Below are positions 43,778 to 53,243 of a stretch of DNA of 64,000 nt, in pieces (the stretch's first letter is position 1; each line of letters starts with the position of its first letter). Both the position numbers and the translations under genes were made by a program. The notes below the pieces were generated by a model. The model had not been told where the DNA came from. It ran no database searches and saw only the letters and a program-made list of their open reading frames with translations. Source of the DNA: Planctomycetaceae bacterium (lineage in GTDB: Bacteria; Planctomycetota; Planctomycetia; Pirellulales; PALSA-1355); NCBI GenBank assembly GCA_003153375.1, contig PLYM01000253.1:1-64000 (forward strand), given 5' to 3'.

Positions 43778-45046
43778 ATGGCACGCCTCACGGCTCATCG
43801 CGCCACGTGGCTGGTGATTCTCGCGCTCGCGCTCGCGGTGCGCCTGGGGGCCGGCGCATGGTGGCAAGCCAGAATTCCGCCTGGCCAGCAATTCTTCTTT
43901 GGCGATAGCCTCAGCTATTGGACCTTGGGACGCGAGATTGCGCGCGGTGAACCGTACACCTATCCCACGCCCGAGGATCGGGTGTTTCGCACGCCCGGCT
44001 ATCCGTTGCTGCTCGCGCCGTTGTTCCTCTTATTGGGTGACGAACCGGCCGTGATGACGGCCCGCGTGCTGAGCGCGGTGCTGAGCACGGCCACGGTCGG
44101 CGCTCTCGGCTGGTGGGCGACACGTTTGTTTGACGTTCGCGCAGGTTATGCGGCCGGTTGGATCGCCGCCGTTTATCCGGGCGCCGTGTCGATGGGGGCC
44201 TTCGTGCTCAGCGAGGCCCCCTTCTGCCTGTTCATGGTGTTGCACCTCGCGCTGTGGGGATTGGCATGGCGCAGTCACGGGGCGAAGCCAGCGCTGGCGC
44301 TGGCCATGGGCGCCGGAGTGGCGGCGGCACTGGCCACGCTCATGCGGCCGAGTTGGCTGCTCTTCTTGCCGTTCGCGCTGGTGGTGGGACTGGCGATCGA
44401 TCGGCAGCGGCGGCGGCAATTGCTGGTCGGCGCGGCGATGTGCGCGAGCTTTGCCGTCTGCATGGCGCCGTGGTGGATTCGCAATGCGCACGTCACGGGG
44501 CATTTCGTGGCCACGAGCCTGCAAGTCGGCGCTAGTTTATATGACGGCTGGAACCCGGCGGCCGACGGCAGCAGCAATTTGTCCTTTGTCACCGACTTCG
44601 CCACGGCGGAGCGGGCAACCCCGACGAACGACAGCGATCCGTTCGAATATCGCCTGGACCGGCGAATGCAGCGCGCGGCCGTGGAATGGGCAGCCGAGCA
44701 TCCGGCGCAGGCCGCGCAGTTGGCGCTGATCAAATTCGTGCGGCTGTGGAACGTCTGGCCCAACGAACCTTCGTTGCGCAGTTGGCCGCTACGACTGGTA
44801 GTGCTGATGACCTATGTGCCGCTGTTGACCTTGGGGCTTATTGGCGTCTGGCGCTACACGTCGCACGGCTGGCCCTATGTGCTGGCCTGGCTGCCGGCGG
44901 TCTATTTCACGCTTCTCCATACCGTGTTTGTCAGTTCGATTCGTTATCGCGAGCCGGCCATGCTGGCGCTGGTGGTGTTGGCCGCCGCGGTGTTGGTCAA
45001 GGCCGCGCCTCGAGGCGGCGCCGCGCCACAACCGGACGGTTCATGA
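43778..45046 (+). CDS. Membrane glycosyltransferase, GT39/ArnT-like
   Basis: This 422-residue protein has about ten membrane helices. The first loop holds FFFGDSLSYWTLGREIARGE, including the acidic residue typical of GT-C enzymes, and the next has RTPGYPLLLAPLFLLLGDEP. GT-C proteins use lipid-linked sugars to glycosylate proteins or lipids on the outer face of the membrane. The acceptor is not known. The gene is followed after 29 bases by the AsmA-like gene, suggesting an envelope-building operon. The start is a plain ATG. Confidence 0.85.
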   Translation: MARLTAHRATWLVILALALAVRLGAGAWWQARIPPGQQFFFGDSLSYWTLGREIARGEPYTYPTPEDRVFRTPGYPLLLAPLFLLLGDEPAVMTARVLSAVLSTATVGALGWWATRLFDVRAGYAAGWIAAVYPGAVSMGAFVLSEAPFCLFMVLHLALWGLAWRSHGAKPALALAMGAGVAAALATLMRPSWLLFLPFALVVGLAIDRQRRRQLLVGAAMCASFAVCMAPWWIRNAHVTGHFVATSLQVGASLYDGWNPAADGSSNLSFVTDFATAERATPTNDSDPFEYRLDRRMQRAAVEWAAEHPAQAAQLALIKFVRLWNVWPNEPSLRSWPLRLVVLMTYVPLLTLGLIGVWRYTSHGWPYVLAWLPAVYFTLLHTVFVSSIRYREPAMLALVVLAAAVLVKAAPRGGAAPQPDGS

Positions 45047-45075
45047 ACAGGGTCCTTTCGCAGTAGGAATCGCGT

Positions 45076-48000
45076 CTGATTACCAAGGGCTGCGTCAACG
45101 GCTGCTGGTTTCTTTTCAAATGGGGCGCGGCCCTGGCGGTCGTCGCTGCGCTGGCGGCAACGCCGTTGTTCTATAGCAAGGCGATCTACCGCGTCGAAGA
45201 AGAGATTCGCATTCGGGTCGAAGCCAAAATCGCCTCGCGTTTCCCGCGACTCAAGGTGCGCGTCGCCGCGGCCCACATCACGGCTGACGGCATCGAGGTC
45301 CGCGGGCTGTCGCTGGCGGAATCGGACGCTCAGGGGCCGCAGGGCGAGATCGTCTACTTTGACGAACTGTTCCTGGCCTGCCGCACCAGCATGCAGGAAC
45401 TGCTCTCGGCCAATCCCCAGGTGACCAGCATCAAGGCCAGCCGGCCAGTGCTGCACGCCACGCGGCGCCCCGACGGCACCTTCAGCACGGCCAAGCTGTT
45501 TCCGCTGCCTGAATTCCAAAAGATTGTGCCGACCACGACGATCGAAAACGGCACGCTGATCGTCTTCGACCCGCTGAAGAATCCTTCCAGCACGTTCACC
45601 TGCCGCGATATCAACTTGACGATCAAGCCGGCCGAGAACGGCGGCACGGCGCCCGACCTGCTCGACGTACACGGCTTTTTGACGGCCGACCAGATTCAGC
45701 GCGTCGATGTTTCCGGCACGATCAATCGCGCGAGCCAGGCTTGCAACCTCTCGGGCACCGTCGATGGCCTGGCCATCTCGCCCGAGTTGCAAGCGGCGCT
45801 GCCCGAGCAGGCCGCAAAGCCCCTGGAAAAACTGCACGCCTTGCGCGCCCAGGCGAACCTCAGTTTTCACGTCAGCAGCGACGGCACGGCCAACATGCCC
45901 CGCTTCGACGTCAGCGGACACCTGGCGCATGGGCACTTGGACGATCCACTGCTTCCTTATCCGTTGACCGACATCAAGGCCGAGATTCATTGCGACAACG
46001 ACGGCGTTCGCCTGACCCACCTGACCTGCTTGCAGGGCCAGGCCACTTGGGAGATGGCCTACTTCCATCGCCATGGATACGACGCCAACAGCCCCCTCGA
46101 ACTGCGGCTCACCGGCAAGCAGGTACACCTGGACGCGGCCTGGTCGAACATGCTGCCCGAACGATGGCGCACGGATTGGAAGAACTTCGATCCCGAGGGC
46201 GATATCGACCTCGATGGCACGATCGTCTTCGACGGTCAGACTTGGAAGCCGAAGCTCGAAGCGCGCGGTCTGAACAACGTTTCGTTCAGTTGCCACAAGT
46301 TCCCCTATCGCCTGGAGCACGCCCGGGGGTCGATGACGCTGCGCGACAACGTGCTCGACGTGGCCATCGTGGCCCACAGCGGCATCCAGCCGGTGACGAT
46401 CAACGGACGGATCTGGAATCCCGGGCCGGGGTTCACCGGATCGATCGACATTCAGGGTGACAAGATCCAGTTCGACGAAAAGTTGTTCGCGGCCGTGCTC
46501 AAGCCAAAATCGCGCGACGCGCTGCGGTCGCTCAATCCTCGGGGCACCTTCAACTTCTTCGCTCGATTGCGTCGCGATGATCCGCGCATTCGCGAGATGC
46601 GCGAGACGCTCGACGTCACGCTCAACGGCTGCTCGTTGAACTACGACAAATTCCGCTATGAGCTCAACAACCTGCAAGGCGTGCTGCACATGCAGGACGG
46701 CCAGTGGAGCTGCCCGAAACTGGTGGGAACTCACGGTACGGGCCTGATCACGCTGTCGGGCGGGCTTTCGACCTCGCCCGCGCGGGATCTGCTGCAAGTC
46801 AACATCGTCGCCAAGAACATCACCTTGCAGGAAGAGCTGCGCAATGCCCTGCCACTGGCCAGCCAGCAGCAACTTTGGGACGCGCTGCAACCGCACGGCA
46901 AGATCGACGTCAACAACGCACAAGTGACGTTCGATTCGCAAACCCGCAAAATCTCAGTCGATCTGCGGGCCGTTCCGCGTGACGACGCGACGTCGATCGG
47001 CACGTCCATCGAGCCCGTCGCGTTTCCCTATCGCTTGCGGCTGATGGACGGGGTGATTCACTATCACGAGGGGCACGTCGAACTACAGAACATTCACGCG
47101 GTACACCGCAACACGACCGTACACACCAACGGATCGTGCGACATTTCGCCCGACGGCCGCTGGGAACTACGGCTGCGCGATCTGACGGTCGACCGCATCC
47201 GGCTGCACGGCGACGACCACGAGTTGGAAGCCGCGCTGCCGGCGCCCCTAAAGCGGGCCGTGGCCGAGCTGCGGCCAAAGAACGCAATCAACCTGGCGGG
47301 CTCCGTCAATCTGGCCAAGGCCGGCCCCACGGCGCCGCTACGGACCAGTTGGAACGTCAACCTGTTTCTGCACGAGGGCAGCCTGCAAGCCGGACCGTCG
47401 CTCGAAAACATTTTCGGACGCGTGCAGCTCGTCGGCGCTTCCGACGGAGCGAAATTCGCCAGCCATGGCGAGTTGGATCTCAACAGCCTCACGTTCAAGA
47501 ATTTTCAGTTTACGCGAATTCAGGGCCCGATCTGGTTCGATAACAACACGGTGTTGCTCGGCGACTCGGGCGCGCAATCGAAACAAGGTCCGCAGACGAA
47601 TCGTCACCTGACGGCCAACCTGCTGGGCGGCACGTTGACCGGCGACTGCCAGGTGCAGCTTGGTGCCCTGCCCCACTATTACCTCGTGGCCACGGTCTCG
47701 CAGGCCGATTTGAAACAGTTTGCTCACGAGAACATGACCAGCCATCAGAAGCTCGACGGCAAGATCCTGGCCAACATCGACTTGCACGGCCGCCGTCGCG
47801 CCGACAGCTTGTTCGGGTCGGGCAATATCCACCTGAGCGACGCCAACGTTTACGAACTACCGGTGATGGTCTCGCTGCTGAAAATCATCCGCGCCAAGGC
47901 GCCCGACACGACGGCCTTCACCGAGTGCGACGTGGCCTTCGACGTGCGCGGCGAGCATATCGTGCTCAAGCGAATCAACTTGAACGGCGATGCCATCAAC

Positions 48001-48291
48001 CTGATGGGCCAGGGAGCGCTGAAGCTCGACGGCCAGACCAATCCGATCAACCTGCAATTTCACACCATGGTCGGACGCGGCAACGTGCCGCTCTTGAGCG
48101 GCATCTTGAGCGAAGCCAGCCAGCAGATTATGAGCATCGAAGTCACCGGCACGATCGATCACCCCATCACCCGCACCCAAGCCTTCCCCGGCGCCAATCA
48201 GGCCTTGCAGCAACTTCAGGCCGACGCCGAAAACGCCACGCCGCTGCCGCCAGCGGATCGGGTAATCCAAACCGGCGGCACGCGCCGATAA
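45076..48291 (+). CDS. Large AsmA-like envelope protein
   Basis: This protein has about 1071 residues. The first annotatable conventional start, TTG at 45166, lies inside the membrane anchor. The open frame continues upstream to a CTG at 45076 seven bases after AGGA, giving a start MITKGCVNGCWFLF and then a full helix (KWGAALAVVAALAATPLF). The body is a long series of beta strands of the AsmA/TamB/YhdP type, ending in the AsmA C-terminal pattern (ECDVAFDVRGEHIVLKRINL, GQGALKLDGQTNPINL). Such proteins span the periplasm as a grooved beta rod and move phospholipid to the outer membrane. It follows a GT39-type gene closely. Confidence 0.82.
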   Translation: MITKGCVNGCWFLFKWGAALAVVAALAATPLFYSKAIYRVEEEIRIRVEAKIASRFPRLKVRVAAAHITADGIEVRGLSLAESDAQGPQGEIVYFDELFLACRTSMQELLSANPQVTSIKASRPVLHATRRPDGTFSTAKLFPLPEFQKIVPTTTIENGTLIVFDPLKNPSSTFTCRDINLTIKPAENGGTAPDLLDVHGFLTADQIQRVDVSGTINRASQACNLSGTVDGLAISPELQAALPEQAAKPLEKLHALRAQANLSFHVSSDGTANMPRFDVSGHLAHGHLDDPLLPYPLTDIKAEIHCDNDGVRLTHLTCLQGQATWEMAYFHRHGYDANSPLELRLTGKQVHLDAAWSNMLPERWRTDWKNFDPEGDIDLDGTIVFDGQTWKPKLEARGLNNVSFSCHKFPYRLEHARGSMTLRDNVLDVAIVAHSGIQPVTINGRIWNPGPGFTGSIDIQGDKIQFDEKLFAAVLKPKSRDALRSLNPRGTFNFFARLRRDDPRIREMRETLDVTLNGCSLNYDKFRYELNNLQGVLHMQDGQWSCPKLVGTHGTGLITLSGGLSTSPARDLLQVNIVAKNITLQEELRNALPLASQQQLWDALQPHGKIDVNNAQVTFDSQTRKISVDLRAVPRDDATSIGTSIEPVAFPYRLRLMDGVIHYHEGHVELQNIHAVHRNTTVHTNGSCDISPDGRWELRLRDLTVDRIRLHGDDHELEAALPAPLKRAVAELRPKNAINLAGSVNLAKAGPTAPLRTSWNVNLFLHEGSLQAGPSLENIFGRVQLVGASDGAKFASHGELDLNSLTFKNFQFTRIQGPIWFDNNTVLLGDSGAQSKQGPQTNRHLTANLLGGTLTGDCQVQLGALPHYYLVATVSQADLKQFAHENMTSHQKLDGKILANIDLHGRRRADSLFGSGNIHLSDANVYELPVMVSLLKIIRAKAPDTTAFTECDVAFDVRGEHIVLKRINLNGDAINLMGQGALKLDGQTNPINLQFHTMVGRGNVPLLSGILSEASQQIMSIEVTGTIDHPITRTQAFPGANQALQQLQADAENATPLPPADRVIQTGGTRR

Positions 48292-48367
48292 AGGTAGCAG
48301 CGAGCACGGCTGCGATCCTGAGGGGCCGGTTGCTCGCCCGCGGGTCTTCGGGGCGCCTGGATTCTGC

Positions 48368-48688
48368 ATGAGCATCGTCAACCTGGGCGGCCTGCCTGCC
48401 AGTGCGGCCGGTGCACCGCTGGCCCAAACAAACGGTTCGGACGTCGAACGCGCCCGGCAGGACGTGCTCGATCAACAGCGTCGGCTGACCGCCGAAGGTC
48501 GGGCCGACCGAGCGGCCGGCATTGCCGAAACCGATGGCGAAGAACTGGGCACGAATGATCGCGACGCCGACGGCCGACGGCCCTGGATCATCCCCGGCCA
48601 GCCACGGCGCGCCAGCACGCCGTTTCCGCTTGTCGGATCAGCCAACCCAGCCGCCGACGTCGGCGGTCATTTGGATTTGACGGTCTAA
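48368..48688 (+). CDS. Small hypothetical protein
   Basis: This 106-residue soluble, acidic and charged protein (DVERARQDVLDQQRRLTAEG, GDADGRRPWIIPGQPRRAS-like stretches) has little predicted order apart from one helix at residues 25-50. It opens MSIVNLGGLPASAAGAPLAQ. I recognise no family. It sits between the AsmA-like gene (77 bases upstream) and dapF (137 bases downstream), all on the plus strand. Confidence 0.5.
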   Translation: MSIVNLGGLPASAAGAPLAQTNGSDVERARQDVLDQQRRLTAEGRADRAAGIAETDGEELGTNDRDADGRRPWIIPGQPRRASTPFPLVGSANPAADVGGHLDLTV

Positions 48689-48824
48689 AGTCGGCCGCAC
48701 GCTGCTCCACGAGGCCCCACAACCGGGTTTGCCCGCAATTGGGGCACGCCCTAGAATACTTGCCGAACTGCTATCGCCAAGCTCGTCATGATTGCGCGAG
48801 CCCTCCTTCGTATAAGTTTCTGTC

Positions 48825-49757
48825 ATGCGCTTCACCAAAATGCACGGCTTGGGCAACGACTATGTCTATGTCGATTGCTTTCAGGAGCCCTTTCCGGACG
48901 ACCCGGCCGAGCTGGCCCGGCGCGTCGCCGATCGGCATTTTGGCGTGGGCGGCGACGGGCTGATTTTCATCACGCCCTCGCAGGTAGCCAACGCGCGGAT
49001 GCGGATGTTCAACGCCGATGGGTCGGAAGCCGAGATGTGCGGCAACGGCATCCGTTGCGTCGCCAAGTACGTTTTCGATCACGGCATCGCCAGCGAGCGA
49101 CGGCTGAAGATCGAAACCGGCAATGGCGTACTCACGCTCGATCTGGAGGTCGAAGGCGGCAAGGTCTCGCGCGTCAAAGTCGACATGGGCGAGCCGATCT
49201 TAGAAGCCGGCAAGATCCCGGTCGACATCGGCGGGCCGGCCGATGCAAAGGTGATTGACGTGCCGATTCAAGGTCAAATTGAACTCGAGCCGTCCATAGT
49301 TTTCCATGAAGACAACTTTCCGTTGGACCAGCGGATGACCTGTGTCTCAATGGGCAACCCGCATGTCGTGCTGTATTGCGGCTCGCCGCTTGTCATACCG
49401 AATTTGATTACGCCCAAGCCGCGAACCCAGCGTCGACCGGATTTTCTCGCGCTAATGCTCGGCAGCAAGATCGAATTGCATCGCATCTTTCCGCGACGCG
49501 TCAATGTGCATTTCGTCGAAGTCCACTCCAAGGACGAAGTGACCATGGCCACCTGGGAGCGCGGCAGCGGCATCACACTGGCTTGCGGCACGGGCGCGGC
49601 GGCGGTGTGCGTGGCGGGGGTTTTGACCAAGCGGACGGACCGTAAAATCCTGGCGCACCTGCCCGGCGGCGACTTGGAATTGGAATGGGCCATCGACAAC
49701 CACGTCTATATGACCGGGCCCGCGACCGAAGTTTTCTCGGGCGTGTGGCCGTCGTAG
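48825..49757 (+). CDS. dapF: Diaminopimelate epimerase
   Basis: This 310-residue protein has both active-site cysteines in their motifs: Cys72 in EMCGNGIRC and Cys254 in LACGTGAAA. KMHGLGNDYV starts it and GNPHVV lies in between. It converts LL- to meso-diaminopimelate, giving both lysine and the peptidoglycan cross-link. Its presence is consistent with the peptidoglycan now known in planctomycetes. It is about 30 residues longer than E. coli DapF because of an insert near residues 195-215 (PKPRTQRRPDFLALM). It leads a co-directional run with the acyltransferase, 26 bases downstream. Confidence 0.95.
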   Translation: MRFTKMHGLGNDYVYVDCFQEPFPDDPAELARRVADRHFGVGGDGLIFITPSQVANARMRMFNADGSEAEMCGNGIRCVAKYVFDHGIASERRLKIETGNGVLTLDLEVEGGKVSRVKVDMGEPILEAGKIPVDIGGPADAKVIDVPIQGQIELEPSIVFHEDNFPLDQRMTCVSMGNPHVVLYCGSPLVIPNLITPKPRTQRRPDFLALMLGSKIELHRIFPRRVNVHFVEVHSKDEVTMATWERGSGITLACGTGAAAVCVAGVLTKRTDRKILAHLPGGDLELEWAIDNHVYMTGPATEVFSGVWPS

Positions 49758-49782
49758 CAATTGCATTGGCAGTGAGGCAAGG

Positions 49783-50580
49783 ATGCCGGCGAAAAAGTTA
49801 ATCACGCAATTCGGCGTCAAAGTTGGCGGCCTGCTGGCGGCCTCGGCCGTTCACGGCTGGATGTCGACGCTGGATTATAAAGCGGCCTTCTACGATCCCA
49901 CGGTCGATCCGGTCGATGCCCGTTACCGGGGACAGAAGATCTATATCTTCTGGCACGAGAACATCCTGTTTCCGCTCTACCTCCGCGGCCATTGCAACCT
50001 GGCGATGCTACTCAGCCGGCACCACGATGCCGACATCCTGACCGAAGTGGCCAATCACCTGGGCTTCGAGTTCGTGCGCGGCTCGACCTATGGCGGTGGC
50101 TCGGCGGCCTTGCGCGAGTTGCTGCGCAAGAGTCAGCACATGAATCTGACGATCACGCCCGATGGCCCGCGCGGCCCGCGGCGCGTGCTGGCGCATGGAC
50201 CGGTGTATTTGTCGTCGAAGCTTGGCCTGCCGCTGGTTGCGATGGGCCTCGGTTACGATCGCCCGTGGCGCGTGAATAGCTGGGATCGTTTTGCAATTCC
50301 CAAACCCTTTTCGCGGGCTCGCGCCGTGGTGAGCCCACCGATGACCATTCCGCCAGCGCTCGATCGCGAGGGGGTGGAACATTATCGCCTGAAGATCGAG
50401 CGGTTGTTGAACCGCTTGACGGTCGAGGCCGGAGCCTGGGCCGAGGCGGGCACTCCCAAGATCGACGAAGTCGTCATGCGGCGACAGTGCGGCTATCCCC
50501 TTGCCCGGCACAGCGAACCGCCGCCGTCCGCGCTCGGGCCGCAGCCCTCGCCTGTCCGCGCCGCGGCCGGCGCGCCGTAG
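49783..50580 (+). CDS. DUF374 lysophospholipid-acyltransferase-like protein
   Basis: This 265-residue membrane-associated protein has IYIFWHENILFPLYLRGH (a WHE motif in place of the usual HxxxxD start), VRGSTYGGGSAALRELL, and TPDGPRGPRRVL, the substrate-binding PDGPRGP of the DUF374 family. These proteins belong to the lysophospholipid acyltransferase superfamily and probably acylate a lipid A-like or other membrane lipid. The last 40 residues are Pro/Ala rich. It is flanked by dapF and xseA on the same strand and its stop lies 49 bases before the xseA start. Confidence 0.85.
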   Translation: MPAKKLITQFGVKVGGLLAASAVHGWMSTLDYKAAFYDPTVDPVDARYRGQKIYIFWHENILFPLYLRGHCNLAMLLSRHHDADILTEVANHLGFEFVRGSTYGGGSAALRELLRKSQHMNLTITPDGPRGPRRVLAHGPVYLSSKLGLPLVAMGLGYDRPWRVNSWDRFAIPKPFSRARAVVSPPMTIPPALDREGVEHYRLKIERLLNRLTVEAGAWAEAGTPKIDEVVMRRQCGYPLARHSEPPPSALGPQPSPVRAAAGAP

Positions 50581-50629
50581 CCAGGCCCACCTGCGGGCGA
50601 GTATATTGTCGCCGTGGGGAACTCTTGGC

Positions 50630-51907
50630 ATGGTTGACGACGACGATCTCTATTCGACCGGCGAGCAGTCAGCGGTGGACCGCGTGCTGTCGGTCGGCGA
50701 ACTCACCGAGCAGATCAAAGGCACGCTCGAGAGCCGGTTTCAATCGGTTTGGGTTAGCGGCGAGATCTCGAACTTCTCGCGTCCCTCGTCGGGCCACTGT
50801 TATCTGACGCTCAAGGACGAAGCGGCTCAGATTCGCGCCGTGATGTGGCGCACCGCCGCCAGCCGCGTGCGGTTCGACCTGCACGACGGGCTGGAAGTGA
50901 TCTGCCAGGGCTACCTCGACGTCTACGCCCCACGCGGCAGCTATCAATTGGTCATTCAACAGGTTGAACCCAAGGGCCTGGGCGCGCTGGAGAAGGCGCT
51001 CCGGCTGTTGCGAGAACGGTTGGCGGCCGAAGGGTTGTTCGCGCCCGAGCGCAAACGACCGCTGCCCAAGTTTCCGCGCCGCATCGCGTTCGTCACCAGT
51101 CCGACCGGCGCCGCGGTGCGCGATTTTCTGGAGGTGCTGCGCCGCCGCTGGCGCGGAGTCGACGTGCTGATCGTGCCGGTGCGCGTGCAAGGTGACGGCG
51201 CCGCCGGCGAGATTGCCGCGGGCATCGAACTGGTCAATCGCCTGGCGCAACCCGTCGATGTGCTGGTCGTGGGACGCGGTGGCGGCAGCCTGGAAGATCT
51301 GTGGGCCTTCAACGAAGAGATCGTGGTGCGAGCCATTCACGCCTCGCGCATTCCGGTCGTCTCGGCCGTGGGGCACGAAATCGACGTGACGCTTTCCGAT
51401 CTGGTGGCCGACGTGCGCGCGCTGACGCCCAGCGAAGCAGCCGAGCGCATCGCGCCGGCGGCGGATGAGGTGCTGGCCTACCTGGCGCGGCAGCGTCAGC
51501 GACTGGCGCAGGCCCTGCGCACCAGCGCCACCACGGCTCGGGCGCGTCTCGACGCCCTGGCTGCGCGGCGCGTGTTTCGGCGACCGTTGGAGCGCGTGCT
51601 GCTGTGGGAGCAACGGCTCGACGAGCTTGCCACGCGTCACGCGCGGGCCATCGAGCGACGCGGCGAACTGGCCAAGAGCCTGCTGACCGAAAAGGCCGGC
51701 CGGCTCGAGTCGCTCAGTCCGCTGGCTGTGCTGTCACGCGGCTACAGCTTGACGACGCGCGAAAGCGACGGCCAATTGCTGCGCTCGTCGCAGGTGCTGT
51801 CCGTGGGCGATCGATTGCACACCCGTTTGAATGAGGGAGAAGTGATCAGCCGCGTGGAGACTATCGAGCCAGCGCCCCGTGGCACGGCGAGGAGCAGAAC
51901 GTCATGA
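50630..51907 (+). CDS. xseA: Exodeoxyribonuclease VII large subunit
   Basis: This 425-residue protein has an N-terminal OB fold (VLSVGELTEQIKGTLESRF, WVSGEISNFSRPSSGHCYLTLKD, quoted in parts), the nuclease core (FPRRIAFVTSPTGAAVRDFL, VLVVGRGGGSLEDLWAFNEE and PVVSAVGHEIDVTLSDLVAD in parts), and a C-terminal coiled coil. It forms ExoVII with XseB and degrades single-stranded DNA. The ATG at 50630 follows GGGGA. Its stop codon overlaps the xseB start (ATGA), so the two are translationally coupled. Confidence 0.96.
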   Translation: MVDDDDLYSTGEQSAVDRVLSVGELTEQIKGTLESRFQSVWVSGEISNFSRPSSGHCYLTLKDEAAQIRAVMWRTAASRVRFDLHDGLEVICQGYLDVYAPRGSYQLVIQQVEPKGLGALEKALRLLRERLAAEGLFAPERKRPLPKFPRRIAFVTSPTGAAVRDFLEVLRRRWRGVDVLIVPVRVQGDGAAGEIAAGIELVNRLAQPVDVLVVGRGGGSLEDLWAFNEEIVVRAIHASRIPVVSAVGHEIDVTLSDLVADVRALTPSEAAERIAPAADEVLAYLARQRQRLAQALRTSATTARARLDALAARRVFRRPLERVLLWEQRLDELATRHARAIERRGELAKSLLTEKAGRLESLSPLAVLSRGYSLTTRESDGQLLRSSQVLSVGDRLHTRLNEGEVISRVETIEPAPRGTARSRTS

Positions 51908-52272
51908 GTGCAAACGACGCTGGACAATCCAAGGAATCCGCGCCCAGCTTCGAGGAAGCGCTGGCCGAGCTGGAAATCATCGTGCAGCAACTGGAAGAAG
52001 GGCAAATTCCGCTGGCCGCCGGGCTAGCCCGCTATGAGGAAGGGGTCAAGCTGCTCCGGCGGTGCTACCAATTGCTCGAACACGCGGAGCGTCGCATCGA
52101 AATGTTAAACCGTGTCGATCGTGATGGTCATGCACAGAGCGAGCCTTTTGAGGATGGGGCGACTTCTCTGGAGGAAAAGGCACAGTCGCGCTCGCGCCGA
52201 CGCTCACGATCGGCCGAGAGCGAACAACAATCGAGCGAAGGCGACATAGACGGACCGCGACGACTCTTTTAG
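51904..52272 (+). CDS. xseB: Exodeoxyribonuclease VII small subunit
   Basis: This 122-residue protein has the XseB helical hairpin (SFEEALAELEIIVQQLEEGQ, LARYEEGVKLLRRCYQLLEHAERRIE, in parts) at about 15-80, followed by a charged tail of 40 residues that is not part of the domain. Its start overlaps the xseA stop. XseB binds as several small subunits to the large one. ispA starts 74 bases downstream, a common bacterial arrangement. Confidence 0.95.
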   Translation: MSANDAGQSKESAPSFEEALAELEIIVQQLEEGQIPLAAGLARYEEGVKLLRRCYQLLEHAERRIEMLNRVDRDGHAQSEPFEDGATSLEEKAQSRSRRRSRSAESEQQSSEGDIDGPRRLF

Positions 52273-52346
52273 AATGAATGTATTGTCGTCACTGCTCGTG
52301 GCGGCACGCAACAACTTCCATTCTCCGAGCCGTGGCGAACGCGTCC

Positions 52347-53243
52347 ATGACCGAAAGCGCCGTTTTTTCTCTCGACTGTTATAGCCAACAAGTGCGCGAC
52401 TCCATCGATCGCGCACTCGATGCGTACACGATTTTTGATCGTGGTTGTCCCGCCAAACTGCGCGAAGCGATTCGCTATAGCTTGCTGGCGCCCGGCAAGC
52501 GATTGCGGCCGATGCTCGTGCTGATGGCGGCCGAGTCCTGCCAAGGCACGACCGAAGCGGCCCTGCCGGCGGCCTGCGCCGTCGAGATGGTCCACACTTA
52601 CTCGTTGATTCACGACGACCTGCCGGCGATGGACGACGACGATCTGCGTCGCGGCCTGCCGACGTGCCACAAGGCGCACGGCGAGGCGGTGGCGATCCTG
52701 GCCGGCGACGCGCTGCTGACGCTGGCCTTCGAAGTGCTCGCTCGCGACATTCGTCCCGCCTCGACGGCCGCCGAGTGCTGCGCGGTGCTGGCCCGCGCCG
52801 CAGGCGCGTCGGAGCTGGTGGGCGGACAGGCCGATGATCTGGCTGGCGAGTTTTCCGCCGGCGATCTCGAATCGCTCGAGAGCATTCATCGCCGCAAGAC
52901 CGGCGCGATGTTTCTGGCTTCGCTGCAACTCGGTGCGCTCGTGGCTGGCGCGAATGCCGAGCAGCACGAGGCCTTGCACGAGTACGGCCGACGGCTGGGG
53001 CTCGTGTTTCAAATCACGGATGACTTGCTCGACGTGCGTGGCGACGCGGCCGCCATGGGAAAACGCGCGGGCAAGGACTCGGGCCGTGGCAAGTTGACCT
53101 TTCCGGGAATCTTGGGCGTGGAGAAGAGCGTACACCAGGCCGAAACCTTGGTGCGCGAGGCGTGCGCGGCGCTGGAACCGCTGGAACCGCACGCTGGCGG
53201 GTTGAAGGCCCTGGCACATTACGTTCTGCAGAGGAATCACTGA
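52347..53243 (+). CDS. ispA: Polyprenyl (farnesyl/geranylgeranyl) diphosphate synthase
   Basis: This 298-residue protein has FARM LIHDDLPAMDDDDLRRG, the insert-bearing first Asp-rich motif, and SARM ITDDLLDVRGD, the second. GKRLRPMLVL precedes the first. The size is that of short-chain (C15-C20) synthases. It condenses isopentenyl diphosphate with an allylic primer in the pathway started by the downstream dxs. The stop codon overlaps the dxs start codon (TGATG). ispA-dxs linkage is typical of bacteria. Confidence 0.95.
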   Translation: MTESAVFSLDCYSQQVRDSIDRALDAYTIFDRGCPAKLREAIRYSLLAPGKRLRPMLVLMAAESCQGTTEAALPAACAVEMVHTYSLIHDDLPAMDDDDLRRGLPTCHKAHGEAVAILAGDALLTLAFEVLARDIRPASTAAECCAVLARAAGASELVGGQADDLAGEFSAGDLESLESIHRRKTGAMFLASLQLGALVAGANAEQHEALHEYGRRLGLVFQITDDLLDVRGDAAAMGKRAGKDSGRGKLTFPGILGVEKSVHQAETLVREACAALEPLEPHAGGLKALAHYVLQRNH

